DNA from: Hanleya hanleyi
Taxonomy: Eukaryota; Mollusca; Polyplacophora; Lepidopleurida; Hanleyidae
Assembly (NCBI GenBank): GCA_036873755.1
Contig: JAVTVY010047934.1
Location: forward strand, 1-64,000
DNA: 64,000 nt
Reading direction: 5' to 3'
Every line of letters starts with the position of its first letter. Positions within the stretch are counted from its first letter, which is position 1. The notes below the pieces were generated by a model. The model had not been told where the DNA came from and made no database searches. It saw nothing but the letters and a program-made list of their open reading frames with translations. The translations under genes were made by a program, and so were the position numbers. This document shows positions 43,101 through 53,226 of this stretch, piece after piece.

Positions 43101-46100
43101 CATTTAAATATAAGGTATTTTGAGTGTGATGCAGCTTTTCACAGCCAATACGTACTCTTACCCCCGACACCCACCCCATCTCACCCCTTCCACTTCACTA
43201 AATGTTAGCCTTCTATGGTGATAGGATTGAATGTTATCGCATTATACGTGGAGTTGAAGATTGGCGCAAACCACAGAAAGTGCAAAATCGCAATCTTGAT
43301 GCGACAGTGGGCATCGTTCCCCAGGAACCGTTTTCGAGAACCAGGTCGAGTTTTCGAAACTATTTTTTTTTCTAAATATTAATGAAATAGAGCAAAACCG
43401 AATATTACTAAATAAAATTGCACTTTCGGAGACAATAATGCTATTAAATTGTTTTTCACTTAAAAGCGAGAAAAGCTGTAACCTTCTACATTTCTGAATG
43501 CGGTGCATGCATATGGCAAGCCGTTTCGGTATTTAATCGGTTATTTCATATATGTGGAAAAGTTCTTCACATATTTAAAATAAATTAACTATTTTTATTC
43601 TTGTGTAAAAGAATTTTGCATGTTTATAAAACTTTTCAACATATGTATACAACTTTTCAACATATGTATAAAACTTTTTAACATTAGTGTAATAAATACG
43701 CACTTTTGTACATATTTTGAAATATTTTTGACATATGTGCAAAAATGTTCAACATATTTGGAATAACCGATTAAATACCGAAACGACTTTCCATATGCAT
43801 GCACCGCATTCAGAAATGCGTTACAAAGTTTGATAGTAAGTCATAAGGTCACCTTCTCTACCTCTCTCGACCTCCCTCCCCCCTCCCCACCCCCACCCCC
43901 ACCGATCCAGGTGCTAAAGAATGAGCAGTTTTAATTGGATATTGACCAAACGGCTGGAATGAATTTGACAGTTGGTTATGCGAAGTACAAAGAATAAACT
44001 ACGACGGCTTATAAGTTCGCTACACAGCCATCTTGCCCTCCACTAGGAGCCATGATAGATTTTAATTTAATCTGACTGCCATCTTTGCCATCTTCGTACA
44101 CCAATTCAATTTCCACACTCGCGTTCTTCAGAACTGACTTGGTGTACGACGATGAGTGTGCCTGAGTAGTTGTAAAGCTGACCCAAGCGTATATTGAGCA
44201 CTTCATCGTCTCGGGGAGAGTTTCATACCTGTGCAGTTCAAATCGAGGAAACGCTCGTTTTCAGGACCTGTGAATATGGGCATTTTCTGAATCTGCTTCA
44301 TAAGGAGACGCAAGAATTCTCTGGTTGGACCGCCATCGTCTATGGCCACTTCCCCGCTGAACTTTACAGACAGTTGGTAATGAGGATCAAACCCCTTCCT
44401 TTGGAAACCACGAAGAGCGCCAGTAAGAACACCCTCTCTAGTCACGTTCACTATATTCTTTCGTTCTGTAACCACGCTTGCAGAGAGCCTTGTGAGGATG
44501 GCATGGACTGATTCTGGCATACTGGGAAGCACAAATTTCAACGAAAGTTATTTTCGGTGCTTTTGAAAGTCGATACAGAGGTGCACAGATACACAAAATA
44601 ATCTCGAAACAATTAATTTACATTTAATTACGATGTATAGTGGATTGACTTGGTTAAGCAATGAACCCTCTGATGGAAGATTAAGGACAAGTAATTGCAA
44701 TGAACATCTGAACAAAGACTGTACTTGTATCATCTTATGAGTAAAAGACATCGCTCCATTCTCATTATACGTGTACTTAAAAATTAGTTTGTCCTCTTCC
44801 AGTTGTCTATATCTTTCTACGGCGCCAACAGAACAGGTGCAATGGTTTTATCAAGCGAATTTCTACGTTCCCACTTCGAACTGGGAAAGTAGAAATTGGC
44901 TGGATGAAATGAAGATGCGGAATGACTAGCTGACCAAACACATGTACGGAATAACATAAAGAGAATAAATTATTTACCTGCTTGGTTGATCCATTAACGA
45001 TTGTAGAGCTTCACTCTCGGTTTCATCGTTGTCGCTGTCTGAAAGGAGCACGAACATATCTCCGGGATAGTGCTCATTGCCTGTGGTAGACATACGGTCG
45101 CCAGGGACGCCTTGTGAAGTAGATGGTACTGGTTCGCCTGTGACACCCTGTGAGGAATATGAGCTTGGCTCATCAAAGGCGCCTTGCGAAGTAGATTGGA
45201 CTGGCTCACCAGATGCACCTTGTGAGCAGGAAGGAATAGCTAACGAACGAGCACCACTTGTTCGTGGTCGTCTCTGAAAGAAAATGGTCGAGAAAGGTTT
45301 CACTTCACTTCGAAAAACACAAGCAAAGAAAACGTGAAACGATCTTCGGCGAAAAAAGTTCCTGGAGCCGAGCGAAACATTCTGCGACAGATACGGACAG
45401 GTTAAAAGCTGCTGACACACGGCGCACCTGTAGATCATAATATGATCGAGCAAAACATCAGCAAATTTGGTGAGTATTGTTTTTTCTGATATAGACCATT
45501 ACAATTTAAAGATGTTATGGCAGGACTAGGGGAAATTAATGGATATTATACAAAATATATATAGTCTGTCGAAAATTGTTGAAAAATGCATTAATTTTTC
45601 CTTGTCCTGCCACAACATGTTTAAATTTTATGAATGGTCTATATTAGAAAAACATGAATACTCACCATATTTGCTGATGTTTGCTCGATCATATTATGAT
45701 CTACAGGTGCGCCGTGTGTCAGCAGCTTTCTACCTGTCGGTATCTGTCGGCCTATCGCAGAATGCTCGAGCTCCGCTCGGCTCCAGGAACTTTTTCGTTG
45801 AAGAGCGTTTACATGTTTTCTTTTAAACATTACAAGAAAACAGCCGAAGGTACAGAAATGAGATTCATATCTTCATAGTCCTATAACATTCTAGATGAGA
45901 AATATATACATGGATTTTTATTTTATGGAGACGCTTTTAACAAAAACGATAAAAAATAAACGGGTGTGAGTATATCTAAAAAAATTCCGGCGAATTGACA
46001 GCATCGTTTTAGTTAAATATTTCGCCATGATGTAAAAGGAAATATTTTTCAACCTATATATTTTCGAAACGGCAGGTCTAATTATCCCTAAACCGAATGA

Positions 46101-49100
46101 AAATCGGATATATATACGGGCAGAGTTATGCCCGATTATAAAACAAAATGAAAATCGTATGTATATGGGCAGAGATTTGCTCGATTATACACTGATATGT
46201 GTGCAGTTTGCATTGAGTTAAGAAGTGTCAGTTCCGGGAGCAGACCCCACTTGACGTCACTAGCCAGTTCCCGCGCAAAACAGCAGGGGTTATGAAAATG
46301 GTCTATGAGTTTCGAACTAATATACTGGTGTCGTGACGATGTTAGCTTATTCGCCTTTTACGACAAGCTTGCATGAGGAACAGGGGATCTATTCTGGTTT
46401 AAACATTATTTTATTTCTTCTGAAGAGAAATTGGGGTTGGCGAACAGGCAATGCCTATATTAACGCCTCTCCCCGTACAATCAGTGACTGATTTAGTGCA
46501 AGATGACAAACGTATATACATGTACAAAAAATCAATTCTAACCTGGAATCCCCACAGAGGTGATAAATATTTAGTACACTAATAAGGAAGATAGTAAATA
46601 AGTTGCCACAATGTCTGATTACAGCATTGAACATAAAACATACATTGTATATTACCAGAATTCTGTTACAAGTTCATAGATATGACTTACAAGCGATAGG
46701 CGTGTGGACCTAACATGACTAGTGGCGTTAAAGGATATTGTTGGTGTGCCGGTGTCTGATGGCAAGTCTGGCAGTTCGTCTGTGTCAAAGTTTGCTGGGG
46801 ACAACTCTGGCTGGGACGTGCCACCCTCTAATGGAGGACTGTCTGTAGTGACAATATCTGCACGAACGTCCTGTTGTGAAACATTGCCACCCTCTGATGG
46901 AGGACTGTCTGATGTGACAATATCTGCTCGAACGTCCTGTTGTGAAACATTGTAATACGTTTAATACTTATACTGAGAATGTTCATTAATGATAAATGAC
47001 GTGGAAGCATTTAAGGATGAACACTAGATGTACCGAAAAAAAATTGTGCGAATTACATGCAAATACTCATATTCACAAGTCAATCATCAAACTTCGTTTA
47101 AACGTTTGCCTTGACATTTTTGATGCTGCCACAGTAGCTGGGTGTCTTCGTCGACGTTGTTGTTAATATATATATTTTTTTTCTTCATCAAGAATATAAT
47201 TATTTCCCATCTTTTCCTTTACCACAATGACAGTGGAGATCATAAAAATGCTTACTATACGACCTACACCGATTGTGATATATAAAAGAGTGGCAAATAA
47301 TTATATTCTTGGTGAACAAAATTATTTAAAAAATATTAACAACACTAACATCGACGAAGACACCCACTGCTAATCAAGCCACTGTGCCTCGACCTCATTA
47401 TTGTTGACATCATAATTCATGAACCAACCGGAGGGCTTGGAAGATAGGCTCCTTCCGCTTCCAATTTTTGCTCTAACGACTACATTGCTATCGCTTAATA
47501 AACACCCTCGATCGCATTTGCCCATAGTTTGACCAATTTAGCTGTGTTTAGAAGAGTGTGTCTGGTTGGTTCTACGGAACTGCAAATAAACTCGCTGGAT
47601 GATTCGTCTATTAATTCTCTCCCCCCAGAGTTTCGGTCCTGCATGACTGGATATGGCTTGTGAGGATGGAAAGTACTGTAAATCTGGCTGTTAACAGATT
47701 GGTTCAGGTTAACTAAGATTCGTCGATCGATCGGCTTGAAACCTAAAATGGCGTCGTCACACATCAAAAGCGTCGGAGTACATGTTAAAGTGTGGGGGTG
47801 GGGGTGGGGGAGGGGTGGCTGAACTCTATATCGGCCATTTTAAATGCTAGACTGGTGCTATCTAAGATAGGACTTATAACATTGCGGTTTTAAAAAGTGT
47901 GGGGGGGGAGCTGTAGCTAACGATCGTTTGTTGAAAACATATCAGCAATGTTTGTTTTTCAGAATCAATTAATGCTCAAGCACATCCACATCTGCAAAAT
48001 TAAATATCTCAGTATTTAGTATGCTGATAAGGACTGTTTGGATGATAAGATTCAGATTTTGTGAAATGATGTTTTGCGGGATATATGTAATGTATATGTA
48101 TTCAAAGCCAGATCGACTGACAGAAGGGGAGATAGCCCTGTTTGGAGGTTGACGTCGGTGGTCTCGTTTTCGCGTTTGCGCATTGCAGTCTGGACACAAG
48201 TTTGTGTTGTGTCAACACAAGTTTGTGTGTAATGGAAAATGACACAAGATTTTGTGTTGACTCACATCATAGGTTTTTTTTAAAACAAAAATATGCATTG
48301 TATCAACACAAGTTTGTGCATGGAAATAACACAGGATCTTGTGTTGACTCACAACACAAGTGTTGTCTTTTTGTAAATTAAAATGATTGGCCAGTCCAAT
48401 GATGGACATAGGTGACAGATTCTTTGAACTTCAAATCGTTTACCTGGTCTGTATTAAGTCGTGAATGAAGGTACACTCTGACTGGATACGTGGATACACC
48501 GAAGAAGAGCTCCACTGTGAAAGGTTTCCCCTGTATAGACTCCGGAAGCTGGTTTCCTTGAAAACTGGCCACATATGTCTCCAGGTCTCTCAAATTCAGC
48601 TGTTGTACTTCATTTCTGCCACCTGGGAAATACCGATGCTGTATCCTGTCCTTTAAATCAGGCAGAGACATGCTCTTGGGAACGTCATCAATCTGTTGAC
48701 CCCCGCCTCTACTTGGGTGTACCAAGCAAAACGTGTCCCTGTTCTTGCTCTTGTGTTTCCACCCTAAATAAATTCGTCTTGTCGGCTTGATACTTTTCCC
48801 ACCTCGGCTGCTATGTGCTTCAGAAGCATGCTGTTCAAGAAAACAAAATAATTCAAAGTAATATTATAATTAAAATGTATTAAATGACACGCTCTCACGC
48901 TCTTCTGCGTGCAGCTATCTAACATACATGATATATGCATATCTTGGTCAGGTCTATATCTTTGTGACGATACAGTTGACAGGTAAAGTTATATCATATT
49001 GGTCAAACCATACAAATTCAAATAATTACCCTGTTTTGTCTTTGTGAGTGCTGACAGCGAAGCCGTTTCACGACTGGAGATTCTTCCAATGCTTCATCTT

Positions 49101-50470
49101 CATAAAAAAAGATATGTAAACCACTTTTCGATTATACTCATAGAATAATTTTTGTTAACAATGTTGACATATGTATCGACTGTGCATACAACCTCCATCT
49201 CTCCATTCGTATTTTCGTTATCTCCTGGGCTATATTATACATTTCCGTCAGCTGTATCGGGTGCTGCAACAATCCAATACGGCGGACACGATGGCACCAC
49301 AATGGCCTCTTCAGTAGTATAGTGAGTGGAGTGAATACTCACTAGATATGAATACTCCAGATATGGTCAATCGCGGTGATTTGTGGGATAGCTTCAGGGA
49401 AAATAAATCAGCGATCCCATCTAGTGAAAACCCTATGGCCCTCCCCTACTGCTTCTCTGTAATACCTGAGGTCACCGGAAATGCCCTCTTACTGCAGCCA
49501 CTATCTTGGCCTGACCTTTGACCTCGGTCATCTTAAACCGGAAGTGACTTTTGACCTGTCCGCCAACTTGGACCGGAAGTGTCGCCATCTCCGTTTAACA
49601 GTTGACCTTGTGGCGTCATCCAACACTTCCGTATCTCCGCCACCACCTCCCCACGTCAATACTACACTTCCACTCACTATACTACTCTCTTCGCAAGAAG
49701 TGTTACTTTCCAGCCGACTTCGGGAAATTTCAAGAATTTATTTCAACCAGGTAGATACTCCGTTTGGTGAAGCATTGAAATGGTTTATAAATATATATTG
49801 CACGACTTCACCTACTGTGTTCAGAATACGCTTGTCTTACAATTGCCTCACTCTGAAAAAACAATTGTGTACAGAATTGCACATCTACAAATAATGTGTA
49901 TCAGAAGTACACAATTTGTGTACTTTTTCTACACAAATTGTGTATCTGAGCTACAGCGTCATTGTGGATGTTCAATCAGTTACAGCAGTGTACTTTTAAT
50001 ACACAGTTGTTTTCAAAGAGTAGTTCGCCCATACCTCCAATAAACGCTTTACATCGTTGTCTTATGGCAATACGTTGCCCAATCGTCTGGATGCCAAGTT
50101 TTGAGAACTCAGTCTCCGTTAAATTGCAAAGGAACTCTTTTGGTCCAACCTGCAAGACAAAAACCATACAGTCACTAGATGGCATAAAATATAAAGTTAC
50201 ACATATCAACCAAATATCCTATGTGAAAGAATAGAGTAAGAATGAAGAGCCAGAGATGAAAATTATTATACATTCACTGCATCACTATCTCTTGAAAAGA
50301 TTGTTTCATAACACTGAAATTGGAGAGCCATCTACAATATAAATGTAGCTTATCTGAATGGATTACTAGCTTGCAATCATTGACCTGTATTTTATGGATT
50401 ATTTTACCCCGTTTTCCCGAAAAGTCTCTTTCAAGTGGCCCAGGCCGAGGTCTTCAAGAATTTCATCCAT
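40171..50470 (-). CDS. SAM-HECT E3 ubiquitin ligase, 765 aa, 11 coding exons
   Basis: Coding exons (high to low): 50470-50408, 50149-50035, 49097-49030, 48830-48444, 46936-46691, 45273-44978, 44521-44229, 43085-42904, 42654-42482, 41369-41152, 40427-40171. They sum to 2298 nt with all phases consistent and one stop at 40173-40171. Residues about 1-58 form a SAM-like domain ('EDLGLGHLKETF', 'LTETEFSKLGI'). Residues 95-200 are a Gly-rich conserved block ('GGGQQIDDV', 'YFPGGRNEV'). Residues 212-250 hold a 22-aa tandem repeat and 310-350 four 12-aa SQG repeats. A SUMO-interaction-like VLLSDSDND lies at 368-376. HECT spans about 395-765 with Cys734 (GNTC) as catalytic residue. HECT ligases take ubiquitin on this Cys and pass it to substrates. 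It resembles G2E3-like proteins. The ATG in the SAM exon is my choice; an upstream exon may exist (see 50580-50768). Confidence 0.85.
41620..42410 (+). repeat. Minisatellite 'gttgtggtgattagtagacccattgtg' in HECT gene intron
   Basis: About 790 bp of mixed units built from 'gagtccattctggtcag', 'tgtgagtccgttgtggtgatt' and 'agtagatccgttgtgg'. A higher-order unit of roughly 170-180 bp recurs. It lies in the intron between exons 42482 and 41369. A smaller 'aaaggcagttttgtgaatgaatgg' doublet lies at 42728-42790. Confidence 0.88.
43491..43821. mobile_element. MITE-like element with about 65-bp inverted ends
   Basis: 'tttctgaatgcggtgcatgcatatgg' and 'gtttcggtatttaatcggttatt' at the left recur inverted at 43750-43821. 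The interior is AT-rich with three 'aacttttcaacatatgtata' repeats. It lies in a HECT gene intron. Confidence 0.7.
45330..45815. repeat. 480-bp foldback (palindrome) beside HECT exon 6
   Basis: 'gcgcacctgtagatcataatatgatcgagc' at 45422 pairs with its complement at 45680-45710. The arms extend outward through 'gctgctgacacacgg' and inward through 'gtggcaggaca' style sequence to a centre near 45570. Arms are about 230 bp with small indels. It lies in the intron just upstream of the exon 45273-44978, and its left arm begins near that exon's acceptor. Confidence 0.8.
46300..46480 (-). repeat. Short interspersed element fragment
   Basis: 'tcgccttttacgacaagctt' is the inverse of the 'gcttgtcgtaagaggcgact' in the repeat at 59745. 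It is a common animal short-repeat end. In a HECT gene intron. Confidence 0.4.
47135..47370. mobile_element. MITE-like palindromic element
   Basis: 'gggtgtcttcgtcgacgttgttgttaata' pairs with 'tattaacaacactaacatcgacgaagacaccc', and 'aagaatataattattt' with 'aaataattatattctt'. Arms about 80-90 bp. In a HECT gene intron. Confidence 0.7.
47495..47767 (-). other. Orphan 90-codon open frame in HECT intron
   Basis: Open for 90 codons ('DDAILGFKPIDRRILVNLNQ...'). I see no matching splice sites and no domain, and the HECT exons on each side already join in phase without it. Probably intronic chance or a fossil. Confidence 0.2.
49313..49687. mobile_element. MITE-like element with perfect 18-bp inverted ends
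   Basis: AGTAGTATAGTGAGTGGA at 49313-49330 and its exact complement at 49670-49687. The interior has 'ccggaagtg' repeats. It lies in the HECT gene intron between exons 50035 and 49097. Confidence 0.65.
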
Positions 50471-50579
50471 TCTGGAACACGTGATGACGTTCCCCCCTCT
50501 GAAAAGTCTACAATTAACATTGAAGTTGATGAGATTTATCATAAGAAAGTACAACTCAATTACCATTCTAACATATATG

Positions 50580-50768
50580 TTGGGGAGCTAAGATATATTC
50601 TGCGTCTGAAAGTTTGGTAATTTTCTCATATTTAGTTCTATAATCCAGAGCAAAAATAGTGTCCCGTCCTATCTGCCTCCATGTTATCTGACCCCCAGTT
50701 GAATTTCCGCTGGAGGCTAACAGATTAGCCAAATCTTTTGTTCTCTGTGAGACCCGTGTTCCTCTATC
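50580..50768 (-). CDS. Possible additional 5' coding exon of the HECT gene
   Basis: An acceptor 'ttaccag' ends at 50769. One frame is then open for about 60 codons ('DRGTRVSQRTKDLANLLASS', then 'GGQITWRQIGRDTIFALDYR') before a stop near 50575. The composition looks coding, but I find no donor whose phase joins it to the SAM exon at 50498. It could be an alternative 5' exon. Confidence 0.35.
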
Positions 50769-50769
50769 C

Positions 50770-52540
50770 TGGTAAAATAAACTATTATTACATAGATAAA
50801 GCTTAACTCAAGACGCATAACTACAAACTGCACACTTTACATGTTCGAGGAACTTGGCGATAAAGGCCAATTGATAGATTCTACAAGTACATATAGCAGT
50901 TATCTATGCCGTGTGAATGGGTGACGATATCGGTTAAAGGTGAAGGTTGGCGGTTAAATATGAATGTTGATCCTATTGAAATAAGAGCATCTGACTGCTA
51001 ATTGGTAGGCAAAGATGTCTGTCATGCATGTAATGCCAGATTATAATCAGCATAACTGAGCCCAGCCTCGACACTTAATACTCGCTAATAATGAAGTACT
51101 GAATATTGGTCAACAGCTTGTCTACCAGCTGGCCGCCAGCTGGCCTTTGTCATTTCAAAGAATCCCCGGATGAAAACATGAACAAGAAATCTAGCTGTTT
51201 CATCAATACGGTAGTTTTGTGGGTTCCGAACCACGGGGAGCTAAGAATCGCTTTCCTAAATGAGCGCCTGATATTTCTTGCAATAAAGCATATGTGTAAA
51301 TATTTTCTAACCTTATTCAAACGACTTTTTCTGTGAATTCAAATAAATGCCAAACAACCGACCTGCGTTGTTTGTTTCTCGGTCAATTCGGCATGGCGCT
51401 GCCTTCGGTACTACGCAATGAAAAATTTACGCTGGGTCAAAAAACGAGTGTGATTTCTTCCGTGTTAAATCTATGCGAAATAAGGTGGCTTTAAGTGGTA
51501 ATTTCAGTACATAATTCAGTGATAGAATCATATCAATTGTCAGACAAAATATCTAATGATTTGCGATATATCTTAACTCACTAGCATCTCAACATAATGC
51601 CCCAGTAGAGATGTCAACTCTGAATCAACGAAATACGCGCCGTTATTCCGTGTCATTATACGTGATCAAAAATTGAGAACAAATATCTATGTATTCTTTC
51701 TTCTATATTCTTTCAAACAGTCAAATAATAAATGGACAGATTATAGAGTTTATATATTGTAGTCTTGATGATGGGAGTAGAATTCTGCTATCCGAAACTG
51801 TACACATTGGAAACTTTGGTGTAACTTTCTTAGCAATTTTGAATCTGAATTCCATGCATTATAAGGAAGGAGTCCATATCAGGTCCCATGAGGAAACATT
51901 TTATACAGGTTTCTATTGAACTAGGTATGTTAGGTTCGATATATAATGAATCTGAGTAATAATAAAATTGTTCGAACTACCGAAATGCTGAGAGAATTAA
52001 TTTAATTGGTGGGGATATTTGCCGTATATGCAATGGTCAGACAGATTGGGCCGTCGTTGTCTAAGAATTTCGCTTATAATAGTGGCAATGCAACAACGTC
52101 CGGGTATGTTATACACCATTATTTTCCTATTGAGATATTGGCTGGTAAAAAAAAAAATAAAAAAAAATACAAAAAACCCCATTCTCAGTAGCTGTATCGA
52201 CCGCTAGATGGCATGATCCCCTTCTCACCAAAGTGCACTGAGACGAACGTCATTTTTTCATTGTTTCGACCATTTCGACCACAAATCTGCGTCGAAAATA
52301 ACACAATGAGTCACTCTCAACTCCCAACAAGACAAGCGCTAGCAGTCCAGACGTAAAAAGTGATTTGGATCTCTCCTATTAACTGTACATTGAAATTCCG
52401 ATTTCCTCGTTGGTTAATTTTCAATGCATTGAAAGAATAATTCAATGAAAACCATATGATGCAGATAGCATCATCAGTGTGGATGCGGGCAATTTCTGTC
52501 TGTCATGTTCTAGTGCATTCTTATATTTCTCTGCTTTGTC
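50770..52540. other. Long 5' intron region of the HECT gene
   Basis: No convincing coding exon between the TIR leader and 50768. It is AT-rich with small unrelated reading frames. Confidence 0.4.
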
Positions 52541-52690
52541 TCGGTGTCCGTGTCTTTGCAAAAGTGATGAATTGTCGGGTAGTCACATCACCTAAACTTA
52601 TAAAGGTAGATTATATATTCATGGTATTCTCCGCTTTTAAGCGTGGCGTGTTTCATACCAGTATAATTGACCCAGATCAAGTCAAATTAC

Positions 52691-52785
52691 CTGAATAATT
52701 GGCAGCAACAAAACACCGTGCACACAAACGTAGGCAAAATGGCGACTCGTCTCGTTTTGATGTAGTCATGCGCAGTCATGTACTT
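52691..52785 (-). promoter_or_regulatory. TIR-embedded promoter and leader exon of the HECT gene
   Basis: Inverted copy of the left leader: the minus strand reads ..AATTATTCAG|GTAATTTGAC with donor GT at 52690-52689. It contains AAAATGGCGAC (52738 region) and CGAGACGAGT. It would splice to a HECT gene exon near 50.5-50.8 kb. Confidence 0.5.
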
Positions 52786-53175
52786 CGCTCTATCGCTCTA
52801 TCGCCATCGCTCTATCGCTCTATCGCCATCGCTCTATCGCTCTATCGCCATCGCTCTATCGCTCTATCGCCATCGCTCTATCGCTCTATCGCTCTATCGC
52901 CATCGCTCTATCGCTTTATCGCCATCGCTCTATCGCTCTATCGCCATCGCTCTATCGCTCTATCGCCATCGCTCTATCGCTCTATCGCCATCGCTCTATC
53001 GCCATCGCTCTATCGCTCTATCGCTCTATCGCCATCGCTCTATCGCTCTATCGCCATCGCTCTATCGCTCTATCGCCATCGCTCTATCGCTCTATCGCCA
53101 TAGCTCTATCGCTCTATCGCCATCGCTCTATCGCTCTATCGCCATCGCTCTATCGCTCTATCGCTCCATCGCTCT
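52786..53175 (+). repeat. Subterminal minisatellite, right
   Basis: Same words as the left array, inverted (CTCTATCG / CCATCG). The long reading frames across it are artefacts. Confidence 0.92.
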
Positions 53176-53226
53176 GTTTTTTGACGTACGATGGCGCAGT
53201 GACGATGGCCCCTCTCGGCCACCATA

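Larger units (their letters stand above)
27227..53226. mobile_element. 26-kb DNA transposon encoding a DDE integrase and a SAM-HECT ubiquitin ligase (IS3EU-like?)
   Basis: Exactly 26,000 bp between the CTATAC duplications. The ends are inverted repeats of about 670-690 bp starting TATGGTGGCCGAGAGGGG. Two spliced genes point toward each other: transposase 28070-37431 (+) and HECT protein 50470-40171 (-). Both have open, phase-consistent exon sets, so the element may be recently active. The size comes mostly from introns filled with nested repeats. From memory, a 6-bp duplication and an rve-fold transposase fit the Repbase IS3EU superfamily; this needs checking. Polinton shares the 6-bp duplication, but no polymerase B, capsid, protease or packaging ATPase lies inside. 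Confidence 0.9.
52541..53226 (-). repeat. Right terminal inverted repeat of the 26-kb transposon
   Basis: Inverted match to 27227-27896. It ends ...CCCCTCTCGGCCACCATA at 53226, followed by CTATAC. It contains the minisatellite at about 52786-53175 and the leader/donor block at 52691-52785. Confidence 0.9.

Noticed and set aside
49481..49894. 137-codon plus-strand frame
   Set aside because: Mostly inside a MITE-like element (49313-49687) with 'ccggaagtg' repeats; no homology.
50435..50620. 61-codon plus-strand frame at 50435
   Set aside because: It is antisense to the SAM exon of the HECT gene, which has the better evidence.
27227..53226. Polinton/Maverick identity for the 26-kb element
   Set aside because: The 6-bp duplication fits, but there is no polymerase B, capsid, protease or packaging ATPase, the termini are TATGG rather than the AG type I recall for polintons, and the integrase belongs to a different family.
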